Notes: a model not told the origin generated them from the sequence alone. A DNA stretch of 34,820 nucleotides from Deltaproteobacteria bacterium (GCA_016180805.1 JACPAM010000269.1:1-34820), one strand, 5' to 3'; counted from the stretch's first letter, positions 7,816-15,676 are shown. Translations and numbers: made by a program.

Positions 7816-8653
7816 ATGTTGTGAATACCTGAGCGGCATCAGTCCAGTCTGGTGCCCCGGATGCGGCTATTACGGCATCCTTTCGGCGTTGGTTGAGGCT
7901 TTTGCCGAGCTGAAATTGCCGACGCAAGAGCTGGCCCTTATTTCTGGAATCGGCTGCGCGAGCCGCCTGCCCTACTTCGTCAAAACGTACGGCTTTCACG
8001 GGATCCACGGGCGCGCCCTTCCCATTGCGCAGGGCGTCAAGATGGCCAACCCGGATCTTACCGTGGTGGTGGTCGGGGGCGATGGGGACGGCCTCGCCAT
8101 CGGCGGCGGCCACCTGCCTCACGTCGCACGTAATAACGTGGACTTGACCTATCTGCTCTTTAACAACGCCATCTACGGCATGACCAAAGGGCAATTCTCC
8201 CCTACCACCACCCTATCGAACGTGACCAAAACCTCCCCCTTCGGCCTAACGGGCGAAGCGATCAATCCAGCAGCGCTGGCAATCACTTACGGGGCCACGT
8301 TCGTCGCGCGCGGCTTCTCGGTTAAAAAGGAGCACTTGAGAGATCTGATTATTCAGGCAATGCGGCATCCGGGCTTTTCTTTTGTTGAGATCCTTACCAG
8401 TTGCTCATCTTTCAACACCATCGACATGAACGTGGCCCGCATCGTCAATAATCAGGATCTCGTCAATCCCGACCATGACGTAGAGGATCGCCTGGCGGCT
8501 CTGCGGCTGGCTAGCGATGAGAAAAAAATTCATCTCGGGGTTTATTACCGAAGCCGGCGGCCCACCTTGGAAGACAAATTCAAGGAGATGCGAAGCTCAG
8601 CTCACGCCAAGGCGAAAAGCCGTCCCGAGGGCTTGGTCAAACAGTTCCTCTAA
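7799..8653 (+). CDS. korB: 2-oxoglutarate-type 2-oxoacid:ferredoxin oxidoreductase subunit KorB
   Basis: A 284-residue thiamine diphosphate-binding subunit. Motifs are WCPGCGYYGILSAL (cluster ligands), SGIGCASRLPYFVKTYGFHGIHGRALPIAQGVK, the VVGGDGDGLAIGGGH thiamine site with LLFNNAIYGMTKGQFSPTT, and the later SCSSFN cysteine. The start at 7799 is chosen because AGGAG lies about 10 bases upstream; another in-frame ATG at 7778 would add seven residues. It overlaps korA by 17 bases, so expression is probably coupled. With KorA it forms CoA-dependent 2-oxoglutarate (or similar) oxidation giving reduced ferredoxin. Confidence 0.87.
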   Translation: MEPQDRCCEYLSGISPVWCPGCGYYGILSALVEAFAELKLPTQELALISGIGCASRLPYFVKTYGFHGIHGRALPIAQGVKMANPDLTVVVVGGDGDGLAIGGGHLPHVARNNVDLTYLLFNNAIYGMTKGQFSPTTTLSNVTKTSPFGLTGEAINPAALAITYGATFVARGFSVKKEHLRDLIIQAMRHPGFSFVEILTSCSSFNTIDMNVARIVNNQDLVNPDHDVEDRLAALRLASDEKKIHLGVYYRSRRPTLEDKFKEMRSSAHAKAKSRPEGLVKQFL

Positions 8654-8706
8654 CTGGCGCGTCCGTCGGGGGTTCGGAAGCGACCTCTGCCAGAAGGGAG
8701 AAGGCA

Positions 8707-9348
8707 ATGACCCAATGGGCGTTTACGGTGGATTTAGAGCGGTGTGTGGGCTGTCAGAGCTGTGTGATCGCGTGCAAGGTGGAAAACGGCACGCCGCCGG
8801 GCGTCCACTGGATGAAAGTCCTGGAAAAAGAGGAGGGGGAGTTTCCCTACGCGAAACGGACGTTCACGCCCGTGCGCTGCAACCACTGTGATGATCCGCC
8901 GTGCGCGCGGGCCTGCCCCACCGGCGCGATCAGGAAGCGCCACGACGGAGTGGTCATCGTAGACCAGGACCTATGTATCGGTACCATGGCCTGCATGACC
9001 GCCTGCCCTTACTATGTACCCTATCGTTGGGACGGAGACGGAGGCTATTTCGGAGAGCAACTCACCGCCTACGAGCAGGAAAAATACGCCCGGTTCAACC
9101 CGGGGACAGCCCAAAAATGCCACTTCTGCTATCACCGCCTGGATGAAGGGCGCCCGCCAGCCTGCGTCGAGGCCTGCCCTGCCGACGCCCTGAACTACGG
9201 CGACCGTGACGACCCGGAAAGCCGGATCAACGCCCTGCTGCGACAGAAGAAACATTTTCGGCCTAAGGAAGAACTCGGGACGAGACCGAGCCTTTTTTAT
9301 CTTACCGGTAAAGGCGGCGGGACGATCAGCGGAGGAGGTTCTCGATGA
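8707..9348 (+). CDS. Four-cluster [4Fe-4S] electron-transfer subunit of a molybdoenzyme (PadC/PsrB/DmsB-like)
   Basis: A 213-residue ferredoxin-like subunit with the four cysteine groups of the DmsB/PsrB/NrfC family: CVGCQSCVIACKVEN, CNHCDDPPCARACPTGAI, CIGTMACMTACPYYVPY and CHFCYHRLDEGRPPACVEACPADAL. It links the catalytic molybdopterin subunit (11035) to the membrane anchor (9345). No signal peptide is present, so it should lie in the cytoplasm. A good AGAAGGGAGAAGG site precedes the ATG. The stop overlaps the next start (ATGA at 9345). Assignment to a phenylacetyl-CoA:acceptor oxidoreductase (PadC) is by context and by size match to the three-subunit enzyme of Thauera. Confidence 0.8.
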   Translation: MTQWAFTVDLERCVGCQSCVIACKVENGTPPGVHWMKVLEKEEGEFPYAKRTFTPVRCNHCDDPPCARACPTGAIRKRHDGVVIVDQDLCIGTMACMTACPYYVPYRWDGDGGYFGEQLTAYEQEKYARFNPGTAQKCHFCYHRLDEGRPPACVEACPADALNYGDRDDPESRINALLRQKKHFRPKEELGTRPSLFYLTGKGGGTISGGGSR

Positions 9349-10289
9349 GCGCCAAAGGATTAAGCGACATGAAATTCATCATGGATTTTCAGGCCCAGCG
9401 CCACTGGGACTGGAAAGTGGCTGTCTACCTTTACGGCGCCGGCACCAGCGCCGGGCTCATCTTCCTGGAAGTCGTGCTGAGAAACTTGGAGATGATCGGT
9501 GCAACCACGGCGCTCTACGGGATGTGGATCGGACTCGGTTTGGCCCTCTTATCGCTCGCCTTTCTCTTCGACCATCTCGGGCCAAAGGCCCGCTGGCGCT
9601 TCCTTTACGTTTTCCGCCGGCCTCGCACCAGTTGGATCTCGCGCGGCGCCATCATCGTGACCGTCTTAGTGCTGCTGAGACTCGTGATCCTGCTCCCGTC
9701 CATGCCCGGATTCGAAGGGCTGCCCGTAGGCGAAGGCACGGCTTTGGGGGGCGTCCTGCGCGCCACGGTTTTGCTTTTTGCGCTGGCCTTCATGGCCTAC
9801 AGCGGGCTGGTTCTCTCATCGTGGAATAGCATCGCTTTTTGGAACACGCCGATGCTGCCGATGCTCTATGTCGGCTATTCGTTTCTGGCCGGGATGGCGG
9901 CCCTGCCGATCGTCGGCGCCATCGCCGGCGGAAGCCATGAGGTGGGCCTGGTGGTACCGGTGGTCCGCACACATCTTTTGGCTTTGCTTCTCGTGAACGC
10001 TCTCGGCCTTCTGCTCTATATTTGGGGCATGGCGAGCGGCACCCTGCCCTGCCGCGAGTCCGTGCGCCGCCTGCTCCGGGGTGAGCAGCGGTGGAATTTC
10101 TGGGCGGGAATCGTAGGGGTCGGGCTCATGCTTCCTTTGATCGCTGTCGGTGCGGCGCTGAGCGAGGGGTCGGGATGGGGTAGCCTCCCCGCTTTAATCC
10201 TCGTAGGCGCCTGTTTGGCGATTCAAATCGGGAGCTATCTCCTGCGGGATGCGGTCCTTCGCGTGGGGGTCTATGGGCAGCCCGTTTGA
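9345..10289 (+). CDS. NrfD/PsrC-family membrane anchor (PadD-like quinone-interacting subunit)
   Basis: A 314-residue polytopic membrane protein with about eight hydrophobic segments, among them stretches around residues 27-45, 58-75, 95-113, 135-160, 175-200, 210-235, 255-280 and 285-300. It opens with a cytoplasmic DFQAQRHWDWKVAVYLYGAGTSAGLI region typical of NrfD/PsrC proteins. The subunit would anchor the Fe-S and catalytic subunits and pass electrons to the quinone pool. Its start overlaps the stop of the Fe-S gene. The gene order here is Fe-S, anchor, then (after a 745-bp gap) the catalytic subunit, which differs from the common catalytic-first order. Confidence 0.78.
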   Translation: MSAKGLSDMKFIMDFQAQRHWDWKVAVYLYGAGTSAGLIFLEVVLRNLEMIGATTALYGMWIGLGLALLSLAFLFDHLGPKARWRFLYVFRRPRTSWISRGAIIVTVLVLLRLVILLPSMPGFEGLPVGEGTALGGVLRATVLLFALAFMAYSGLVLSSWNSIAFWNTPMLPMLYVGYSFLAGMAALPIVGAIAGGSHEVGLVVPVVRTHLLALLLVNALGLLLYIWGMASGTLPCRESVRRLLRGEQRWNFWAGIVGVGLMLPLIAVGAALSEGSGWGSLPALILVGACLAIQIGSYLLRDAVLRVGVYGQPV

Positions 10290-10329
10290 GTCGGGTCGCC
10301 CCTTCCACCAGGACACTTTCACTTGGAAG

Positions 10330-10528
10330 CCCGAGGGGGAACGAGGAGAAAGGCCGCGGCCGATGGGTTCGTGCCATGAGTCGTACCGTCTGTAATCGGA
10401 CGTCCGCGGCCTCGCTCGCGCTCCCCTTCGGTCGCGGACAAGCACGGCCGCCCTTGGATTTTACTCAGAGTGGTGAGTTTATCGAACCACGGCCTGACGG
10501 CTCGGCCCCCGAGGAGCTTTCGAGGGAA
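10330..10528. repeat. Dispersed GC-rich intergenic repeat, copy A (inverted core)
   Basis: The stretch 10352-10438 is nearly the reverse complement of 34575-34660 (two or three differences over the best 50 bases) and, over about 46 bases (10393-10438), of 32630-32675. The flanks also recur: the AAGCCCGAGGGG-type start near 10327 matches 32590, and the CGGCCCCCGAGGAGC tail ending at 10528 matches 32722-32743. A related tail occurs at 10724-10756. No transposase or obvious target duplication is visible. In the gap 10290-11034 this repeat and its derivatives occupy the first two thirds. No complete gene is seen there. Confidence 0.75.
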
Positions 10529-10781
10529 TAGTTCATGAAGCCTGACTTCGCCCTTGCCGATGAAAGCCAGAGGAGGACGAGGGAGAGGGCCGCGGACGTT
10601 GGAGCGTAAAGCTACAATGACTTGTTGGGTGCTCGGCAAGCTAGTGGAGCGTGGCTCTAAAGGTGGCTGCAGCTTGACGGTGGAAGTCCTCCTCGAGGTA
10701 GAGGCCTATCGGCCGCGGCCCGAAGACTCGCCCTCCGATAGGCTTTCGAGGAGGGAATCGAATGGCGCGCTGAGCGAGCCC

Positions 10782-10916
10782 GTAGGGGTCAAAGTGGTGC
10801 TCATGGGGGAACTGAAGCGCTGGGCGGGAAAGCAAGACGTGGATGTAGAGCTTCCGCCCGGAAGCACCGTGCAGACGCTCGAGTTGATGCTCCTTCCCGT
10901 TTACGAGGGAGGGTAA
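10782..10916 (+). pseudogene. MoaD/ThiS-like remnant
   Basis: The frame encodes GVKVVLMGELKRWAGKQDVD followed by VELPPGSTVQTLE and then quickly ends PVYEGG. The first 30 residues look like the N-terminal beta-strand, helix and loop of MoaD/ThiS sulfur carriers (V-x-V-x-x-x-G-E-L-K-x-x-A-G, then LPPGSTV). The final Gly-Gly is also as expected, but roughly 35-40 residues of the normal middle are absent. No convincing ATG lies at the right place: the ATG at 10762 is in another frame, so translation would need a GTG around 10794 or a far upstream start within repeat sequence. It sits two genes inside a molybdoenzyme operon, where a MoaD-like partner would make sense. It may be a decayed copy. Confidence 0.4.
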
Positions 10917-11022
10917 ACCCCGTACCACCGACTTACGTCGGTGGGATTGGGGCGCTGCCCCTCGGGGAAGTTCAGAACAATCATCCCCGCAGTCACGCGC
11001 CGGGCGTTCTGTGGTACGGGGT
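10917..11022. repeat. 106-bp element bounded by perfect 12-bp inverted repeats
   Basis: The left arm accccgtaccac (10917-10928) and the right arm gtggtacggggt (11011-11022) are exact reverse complements. Inside, ccaccgacttacgtcggtgg (10925-10944) is an 8-bp perfect stem with a 4-base loop, and ggggcgctgcccc follows. The element begins at the base after the stop codon of the MoaD-like remnant and ends just before the AAAGGAG site of the molybdoenzyme gene. It could be a cis-acting leader RNA, an intercistronic processing or stability structure, or a small MITE-like insertion. I do not see the known Moco riboswitch consensus. Confidence 0.65.
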
Positions 11023-11034
11023 AAAGGAGAAAGC

Positions 11035-13653
11035 ATGCTCAACGTGCTCGGAGAAGAAAAGGTTCCGGCCGAGACCGTTTATCGGCCGGGCGGCAGGCAG
11101 GACGAGCTGGCAGGCGACTGGGTTGCGACCACCTGTCGGATGTGTCTGGTCGGTTGCGGCATCCTCGTCCAGGTGAGAGATGGCAACGTAATGAACGTGA
11201 TTGGAAACCCCGAATCGCCGAAAAACCGCGGGCGGATGTGCGCCAAAGGCAAATCCGGAGTCATGAACCATTACAATCCCAACCGGGTCACCAAACCGCT
11301 CAAGCGAACCAACCCGGAGAAGGGAATCGGGATCGATCCCCGATGGCAAGAAATTTCCTGGGAAGAGGCCATAGAGACCATCGCTGCAAAGATGCGCAAG
11401 ATCTGTCAGGAGGACCCGCGAAAGCTCTATCTCCAGACCTGGGGCGGGAACCAGGAATTCACGACGTGGCTCGGGCTTCTCCGCCCTGCTATCGGCACGC
11501 CCTACGTTCAGACCGGAGTCTCGCCGACCTGCGGCAAAACCATTCATTCGATCCAGTTCATCACCGCCGGAGGCTTTCACCAGCAGCCCGATTTTGCCTA
11601 CTGCAACTACTTGATCGATTGCGGGACCCAGATGGGGATCGCCACCCGTGAGGGATTCAACCATCAAGTGCCCGATTGCGCCAATGCCCGCGAGCGCGGC
11701 ATGAAGCTGGTCGTGGTCGATCCGGTGGGGAATAACGCCGCCGCCAAGGCCCATGAATGGCTTCCGATCCGCCCGGGGACCGATGCTGCCTTCGGCCTGG
11801 GGCTTCTCAATGTAGTGCTCAACGAAGCGCGGATTTACGACGCGGAGTTCCTCAAGCACCACACCAACGCCGGGTATCTTACCGCCTCGAACGGAAAATT
11901 TATCCGCGACGCCGTAACCGGAAAACCGCTGCTCATGGATCGGAGCGATGGCTTAGCCAAAACCTACGACGACCCGACGCTCAAGGATCCGGCCCTGGAG
12001 GGAGAGTACGTGGCTCACGGGCAGAAAGTAAAGCCGAGCTTCGAGCTGCTCAAGGCCCGGGCGGCGGAGTATCCCCCGGAGCGGGTGGAAAAGATTACCT
12101 CCCTTCCGGCCAAAACAATCCGACGCATCGCCCGGGAGTTCGCAGAGGCCGCGAAAATCGGCGCCACTTTTAAGATCAACGGGAGCGATGTTCCCTACCG
12201 CCCGGTGTGCCTGGAATGGGACCGGGGGCCGCAGGGTCACAAGCATGCCTGGCACCACAGCTGGGCGCTTCATCTCGTGAATCTCGTCCTGGGAGCACTC
12301 AACGTCGTGGGTAGCCTCCATAGCATTCATGAGGGTAGCCACCCGATGGAGGGGAAGCTCGCGGTCGAGGAGAGGGACGGAATGCTCATTAGCGCCGGCT
12401 CCGTATCCCGTGGCGGCGGCCATTTCTCGGCATTTCCCGGGCGCATCGCCAGGCGTCCCGAGCGGTGGGATCTGTTCGAGCTCTTTCCGCTCGCAGCGCA
12501 CACCCGAACGCTCATCCCGGAGGTGAACAAAAACGCTCAGCGCTGGGGGATTGACCATAAGATCGAACTGCTCATTCATAGCCGGGGCAACCAGGTCATG
12601 GGGGGATGGGGAGAGGTGCAGGCGGTGGTCGACTGGTACAAGACGATCGATCTCGTGGTCGGCTTTGCCGTTGAGATCAATGAGACCCATGAGCTCGACG
12701 ACATCGTGCTCCCCTCGACCACTTATCTGGAGCAGGGCGGCTTCGACGATAGCTCGGTCTATCCCCTGCCCGAGGTTTCCGGTGAGAGCGTCCGCTTTTG
12801 CCAGATCCAGCAGCGCGCGGTCGCGCCACCGAAGGGGATCCGAAGCGTGGCTGAGATCTTAATGGACATATACGACCGGGCAGGCATCTTGGATAAGGTC
12901 TACCACGTGTTCAACGAGGTCAAAGAGCTAAAACCACCCTATCTTTTGGAGCCAGGCAAGCGCTACACGTTGGATGAGATCAGCGACCGTCAGGCGAAAA
13001 GCGTCTTCGGGCCCGAATATGACTGGGACTGGTTCAAAAAGCACGGCGTCCTAGTGTGGGTTCGGGATGTAAACGAACGCTACCCAGGGCGGTTGCTCAA
13101 GGTGCGTATCCCCGTCTATCTTGAGCATTTCCTGGAACGGCGCGAAGAGCTGGAACCGGTGCTGAAAGAGATGGGACTGGACTGGGATCTATCCGATTAC
13201 GAGCCGCTACCCCAGTGGCGGCCCTGCGACCCGTTCGAGCAGCTCGAAAAAGGCGAGATCGATGCCATCGGGGTCAACTACAAGCTTCCCTACACCTACG
13301 GCTCGCAGGGAAATGCCAACCCCTGGATCAACGAGCTTTGCGAAAAGCTCCCTCACTCCTACGGTGTCCTCATCCATACGAGTCTCGCCAGGCGCAAAGG
13401 GATCAAGGACGGGGACGCCGTTTGGTTGGAGTCTCCGGTGAAGAGAGAAAGAGCCGTGGCCCGTGTCACGGAGTGCGTTCATCCGCAGGTGATCGGGATC
13501 GCGGGAAACGCCGGCCACTGGGCCAAGGGGAAACAGCTCTCCCGGGGCAAAGGCGTGCACTTCAACGGACTTCTTCCTTACGGGATCGAGAAGATGGACC
13601 TGATCTCGACGGCTCTGGACCATTGCGCGCCCCTTAAGGTATACAAGGCCTAG
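11035..13653 (+). CDS. Molybdopterin (Mo/W) oxidoreductase catalytic subunit; probable phenylacetyl-CoA:acceptor oxidoreductase PadB-like
   Basis: An 872-residue DMSO-reductase-superfamily enzyme. The N-terminal [4Fe-4S] site is C34, C37, C41 and C69 (CRMCLVGC ... RMCAKGKSG). C166 in SPTCGKTIH is a candidate metal ligand. The C-terminal cofactor-binding domain (about 750-872) includes HTSLARRKGIKDGDAVWLES. There is no Tat or other signal peptide, so the active site should face the cytoplasm, as needed for a CoA-thioester substrate. The size and the Fe-S plus NrfD partners fit PadBCD, which oxidises phenylacetyl-CoA to phenylglyoxylate. Adjacent 2-oxoacid oxidoreductase and benzoyl-CoA reductase genes support this. 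The start at 11035 follows AAAGGAGAAAGC. A polysulfide or thiosulfate reductase is less likely without a Tat signal. Confidence 0.65.
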   Translation: MLNVLGEEKVPAETVYRPGGRQDELAGDWVATTCRMCLVGCGILVQVRDGNVMNVIGNPESPKNRGRMCAKGKSGVMNHYNPNRVTKPLKRTNPEKGIGIDPRWQEISWEEAIETIAAKMRKICQEDPRKLYLQTWGGNQEFTTWLGLLRPAIGTPYVQTGVSPTCGKTIHSIQFITAGGFHQQPDFAYCNYLIDCGTQMGIATREGFNHQVPDCANARERGMKLVVVDPVGNNAAAKAHEWLPIRPGTDAAFGLGLLNVVLNEARIYDAEFLKHHTNAGYLTASNGKFIRDAVTGKPLLMDRSDGLAKTYDDPTLKDPALEGEYVAHGQKVKPSFELLKARAAEYPPERVEKITSLPAKTIRRIAREFAEAAKIGATFKINGSDVPYRPVCLEWDRGPQGHKHAWHHSWALHLVNLVLGALNVVGSLHSIHEGSHPMEGKLAVEERDGMLISAGSVSRGGGHFSAFPGRIARRPERWDLFELFPLAAHTRTLIPEVNKNAQRWGIDHKIELLIHSRGNQVMGGWGEVQAVVDWYKTIDLVVGFAVEINETHELDDIVLPSTTYLEQGGFDDSSVYPLPEVSGESVRFCQIQQRAVAPPKGIRSVAEILMDIYDRAGILDKVYHVFNEVKELKPPYLLEPGKRYTLDEISDRQAKSVFGPEYDWDWFKKHGVLVWVRDVNERYPGRLLKVRIPVYLEHFLERREELEPVLKEMGLDWDLSDYEPLPQWRPCDPFEQLEKGEIDAIGVNYKLPYTYGSQGNANPWINELCEKLPHSYGVLIHTSLARRKGIKDGDAVWLESPVKRERAVARVTECVHPQVIGIAGNAGHWAKGKQLSRGKGVHFNGLLPYGIEKMDLISTALDHCAPLKVYKA

Positions 13654-13680
13654 AATCACGCAGGCAGTTGGCAGATAGCA

Positions 13681-13704
13681 GTAGGCACTCCTGGCGCTGC
13701 CTAC
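13681..13704. terminator. Weak hairpin after the molybdoenzyme gene
   Basis: GTAGGCA (13681-13687) pairs with TGCCTAC (13698-13704) around a 10-base loop, 28 bases after the stop codon. No T-run follows, so intrinsic termination is doubtful. The surrounding GGCAGTTGGCAGATAGCAG sequence looks like a simple repetitive intergenic motif. Confidence 0.3.
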
Positions 13705-13726
13705 CGCCGACTTTCAGGAGGTAGAT

Positions 13727-14758
13727 ATGGCAAGAACCGTAAAGCTCATAGCAGGAATTGCCGCCCTCGGCCTTGTGCTCGCCGGCAGAGCGCCCGCAGC
13801 GACGGAGGATTTCTACCGCGGCAAGACCGTCCGGATCGTCGTCGGCTTTACGCCGGGCGGCGGTTTTGACACCTACAGTCGCGTCATCGCTCGCCATATG
13901 GGAAAGCACATACCCGGCAACCCCACCATCGTGGTCGAAAACATGCCCGGCGCCGGCAGCATGATCGCCGCCAATTATACCTACAACCAGGCAAAGCCCG
14001 ACGGGTTGACGATCGGCAATTTCATCGGCCCGCTTGTGCTCCAGCAGGCGTTAGGCAACCCGGCGGCTAAGTTCGACGGCAAACGATTCGGTTGGATCGG
14101 CGACCCAATCCCGAGCCACAGCGTATGCGCCCTGGGCAGGCAAAGTGGTATAAGCAGCGTGGAGGAATGGTTTGCTTCCAAGCGTCCCGTCAAGATCGGC
14201 GGAACCGGACCGGGCTCGGACACTGTCGATGTGGTCAAGCTCCTCCAAGCGGCTACGGGCCTGCCGATCCAGCTTATCGCAGGATACAAAGGCACTGCCG
14301 ATGTGCGCCTGGCCGTGGAAACGGGTGAGGTCGACGCGATGTGCACGGACTGGCACTCGATCAAGGCGACCTGGAGCAAAGCGCTGGAGCAGGGAACCGT
14401 GCGTATCGTTATCCAGGAGATGATCCAGTCCCACCGCGATCTCAAAGGCGTGCCGCTTGCCACCCAGTACGCCAAGACCGACACGGCGCGAAAATTCGTA
14501 GAGATCGCGGCCAGTGCCTATGGGACCCTGCGTCCTTATGCGGCGCCTCCGGGCACGCCAGACGACAGACTCCGCACACTCCAGGCGGCGTTCATGAAAG
14601 CCACCCGGGATCCGGAACTCCTGGCGGAGGCCAAACAGGCCCGCGCCGATTTCGATCCGCGCGACGGCCCGACGGTGGCCAAGGTCATGTCGAGTTTCTA
14701 CGATTTGGACGCTGCCATGATCACACAACTCAAGCGCGTGCTGCTCACCGAGAAATGA
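13727..14758 (+). CDS. TctC/Bug-family tripartite tricarboxylate transporter substrate-binding protein
   Basis: A 343-residue periplasmic binding protein. Residues 1-25 form a signal peptide (KLIAGIAALGLVLAGRAPAA) with likely cleavage near APAA-TEDF. The family signatures FYRGKTVRIVVGFTPGGGFD, NPTIVVENMPGAGSMIAANY and the later GYKGTADVRLAVETGEVDAMC are present. Such proteins bind carboxylic or aromatic acids for TctAB transporters, but many are orphans; no TctA or TctB gene is in the window. Location between the molybdoenzyme and an enoyl-CoA hydratase suggests uptake or sensing of an aromatic or dicarboxylic acid. TTTCAGGAGG precedes the start with good spacing. Confidence 0.88.
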   Translation: MARTVKLIAGIAALGLVLAGRAPAATEDFYRGKTVRIVVGFTPGGGFDTYSRVIARHMGKHIPGNPTIVVENMPGAGSMIAANYTYNQAKPDGLTIGNFIGPLVLQQALGNPAAKFDGKRFGWIGDPIPSHSVCALGRQSGISSVEEWFASKRPVKIGGTGPGSDTVDVVKLLQAATGLPIQLIAGYKGTADVRLAVETGEVDAMCTDWHSIKATWSKALEQGTVRIVIQEMIQSHRDLKGVPLATQYAKTDTARKFVEIAASAYGTLRPYAAPPGTPDDRLRTLQAAFMKATRDPELLAEAKQARADFDPRDGPTVAKVMSSFYDLDAAMITQLKRVLLTEK

Positions 14759-14781
14759 TGGCGAAGGGAAAGGAGAAGAGG

Positions 14782-15564
14782 ATGAACTACCAGGATCTCG
14801 TCTATGAAAAGGAAGGGGCCATCTCGATCGTCCAGCTCAACCGGCCGCAAAAGAAAAATTCCCTAAATACCAATCTCCGCCACGAGCTGGAGACGCTGTT
14901 CAAACAGATCGCCGCAGACCACAGCCAGAGAGTGGTCATCCTGACGGGCGGAGAGGAGATCTTTTGCGCCGGAGCCGACATCGGCGAGATCAGCGAAGCG
15001 ACCACGGCAGAGGCCGCTTACAAGCATTCCCGTGAGTTTCAGCTCCTTTTCGACCAAATCGAGGCGCTGCCTCAGCCGGCCATCGCCGCGGTGTCGGGCT
15101 ATGCTCTCGGCGGGGGGTTCGAGCTCGCTCTGGCCTGTGACTTTCGGATCGCATCGGAGACCGCCAAGCTCGGCGTGCCGGAGATTAAGATCGGCGCTTT
15201 TCCAGCCGGAGGCGGAACGCAAAGGCTGCCGCGGCTCATCGGCGCGGCCAAGGCCAAGGAGATGATTTTCACCGGCGATCCGATCGACGCGGCAACAGCG
15301 CTCTCCCTCGGAGTCGTCATGAAAGTGGTGCCGAAGGAGAAGATGCTCGATGAGGCCAAGGCGTTCGCGGCCAAACTCTCGGCCCTCCCTCGTCTCGCCA
15401 TGGAAGCTTCCAAGATGCTCGTCAACAGAGGGCTCGAGATGGACTTAAGCGCAGCCCTGGAGATGGAAGCCCGCTGCCTCGGCACGCTGGCCAAAACTCA
15501 CGACCTGGACGAAGGAACGCGAGCCTTTCTCGAGAAAAGAAAGCCACAGTTCACCGGAAACTAA
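14782..15564 (+). CDS. Enoyl-CoA hydratase/isomerase (crotonase family)
   Basis: A 260-residue crotonase. CAGADIGEI forms the first oxyanion-hole loop and SGYALGGGFELALACDFRIA the second, with the acidic residue in VPEIKIGAFPAGGGTQRLPRLIG. It hydrates an enoyl-CoA. In this context it could be cyclohex-1-enecarboxyl-CoA hydratase (BadK-like), acting between benzoyl-CoA reductase and the BadH-like dehydrogenase, or a general crotonyl-CoA hydratase for the end of the pathway. Sequence alone does not decide. The ATG at 14782 follows AAAGGAGAAGAGG. A much longer in-frame extension back to 14341 overlaps the binding-protein gene and has no crotonase sequence, so it was rejected. It starts 23 bases after the previous stop. 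Confidence 0.88.
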   Translation: MNYQDLVYEKEGAISIVQLNRPQKKNSLNTNLRHELETLFKQIAADHSQRVVILTGGEEIFCAGADIGEISEATTAEAAYKHSREFQLLFDQIEALPQPAIAAVSGYALGGGFELALACDFRIASETAKLGVPEIKIGAFPAGGGTQRLPRLIGAAKAKEMIFTGDPIDAATALSLGVVMKVVPKEKMLDEAKAFAAKLSALPRLAMEASKMLVNRGLEMDLSAALEMEARCLGTLAKTHDLDEGTRAFLEKRKPQFTGN

Positions 15565-15585
15565 GAGATTTGTGAAAAACCCTTT

Positions 15586-15676
15586 GGTCACCCTTCGACA
15601 CGCTCAGGGTGACCGGCGAAGTGTGCGAAACTACGTTGATCAACCGTTCGTGCTGAGCTTAGTCGAAGCACGGACG
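15586..15676. repeat. Two TTCGAC/GCTCAG-type palindromic repeats
   Basis: First copy: ggtcaccct (15586-15594) and agggtgacc (15606-15614) are perfect 9-base arms around tcgacacgctc. Second copy: cgtgct (15649-15654) and agcacg (15667-15672) flank gagcttagtcga. Both belong to the small palindromic family whose loops read TTCGAC...GCTCAG or its complement. A related copy lies at 18883-18905. They stand between the enoyl-CoA hydratase and the Rrf2 regulator and may work as transcription attenuators. Confidence 0.65.

Noticed and set aside
10352-10438. A small conserved protein starting MSRTV in the dispersed repeat
   Set aside because: The similar peptide in the three copies follows from the DNA repeat itself; frames diverge or stop at different points outside the core and no ribosome-binding site precedes them.
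10917-11022. Molybdenum-cofactor riboswitch
   Set aside because: The position is suggestive, but the conserved sequence blocks of that class are not visible, so only an uncharacterised inverted-repeat element is reported.
14341-14781. Upstream extension of the enoyl-CoA hydratase frame
   Set aside because: It overlaps the TctC-like gene, carries no crotonase sequence, and the ATG at 14782 has a strong ribosome-binding site.
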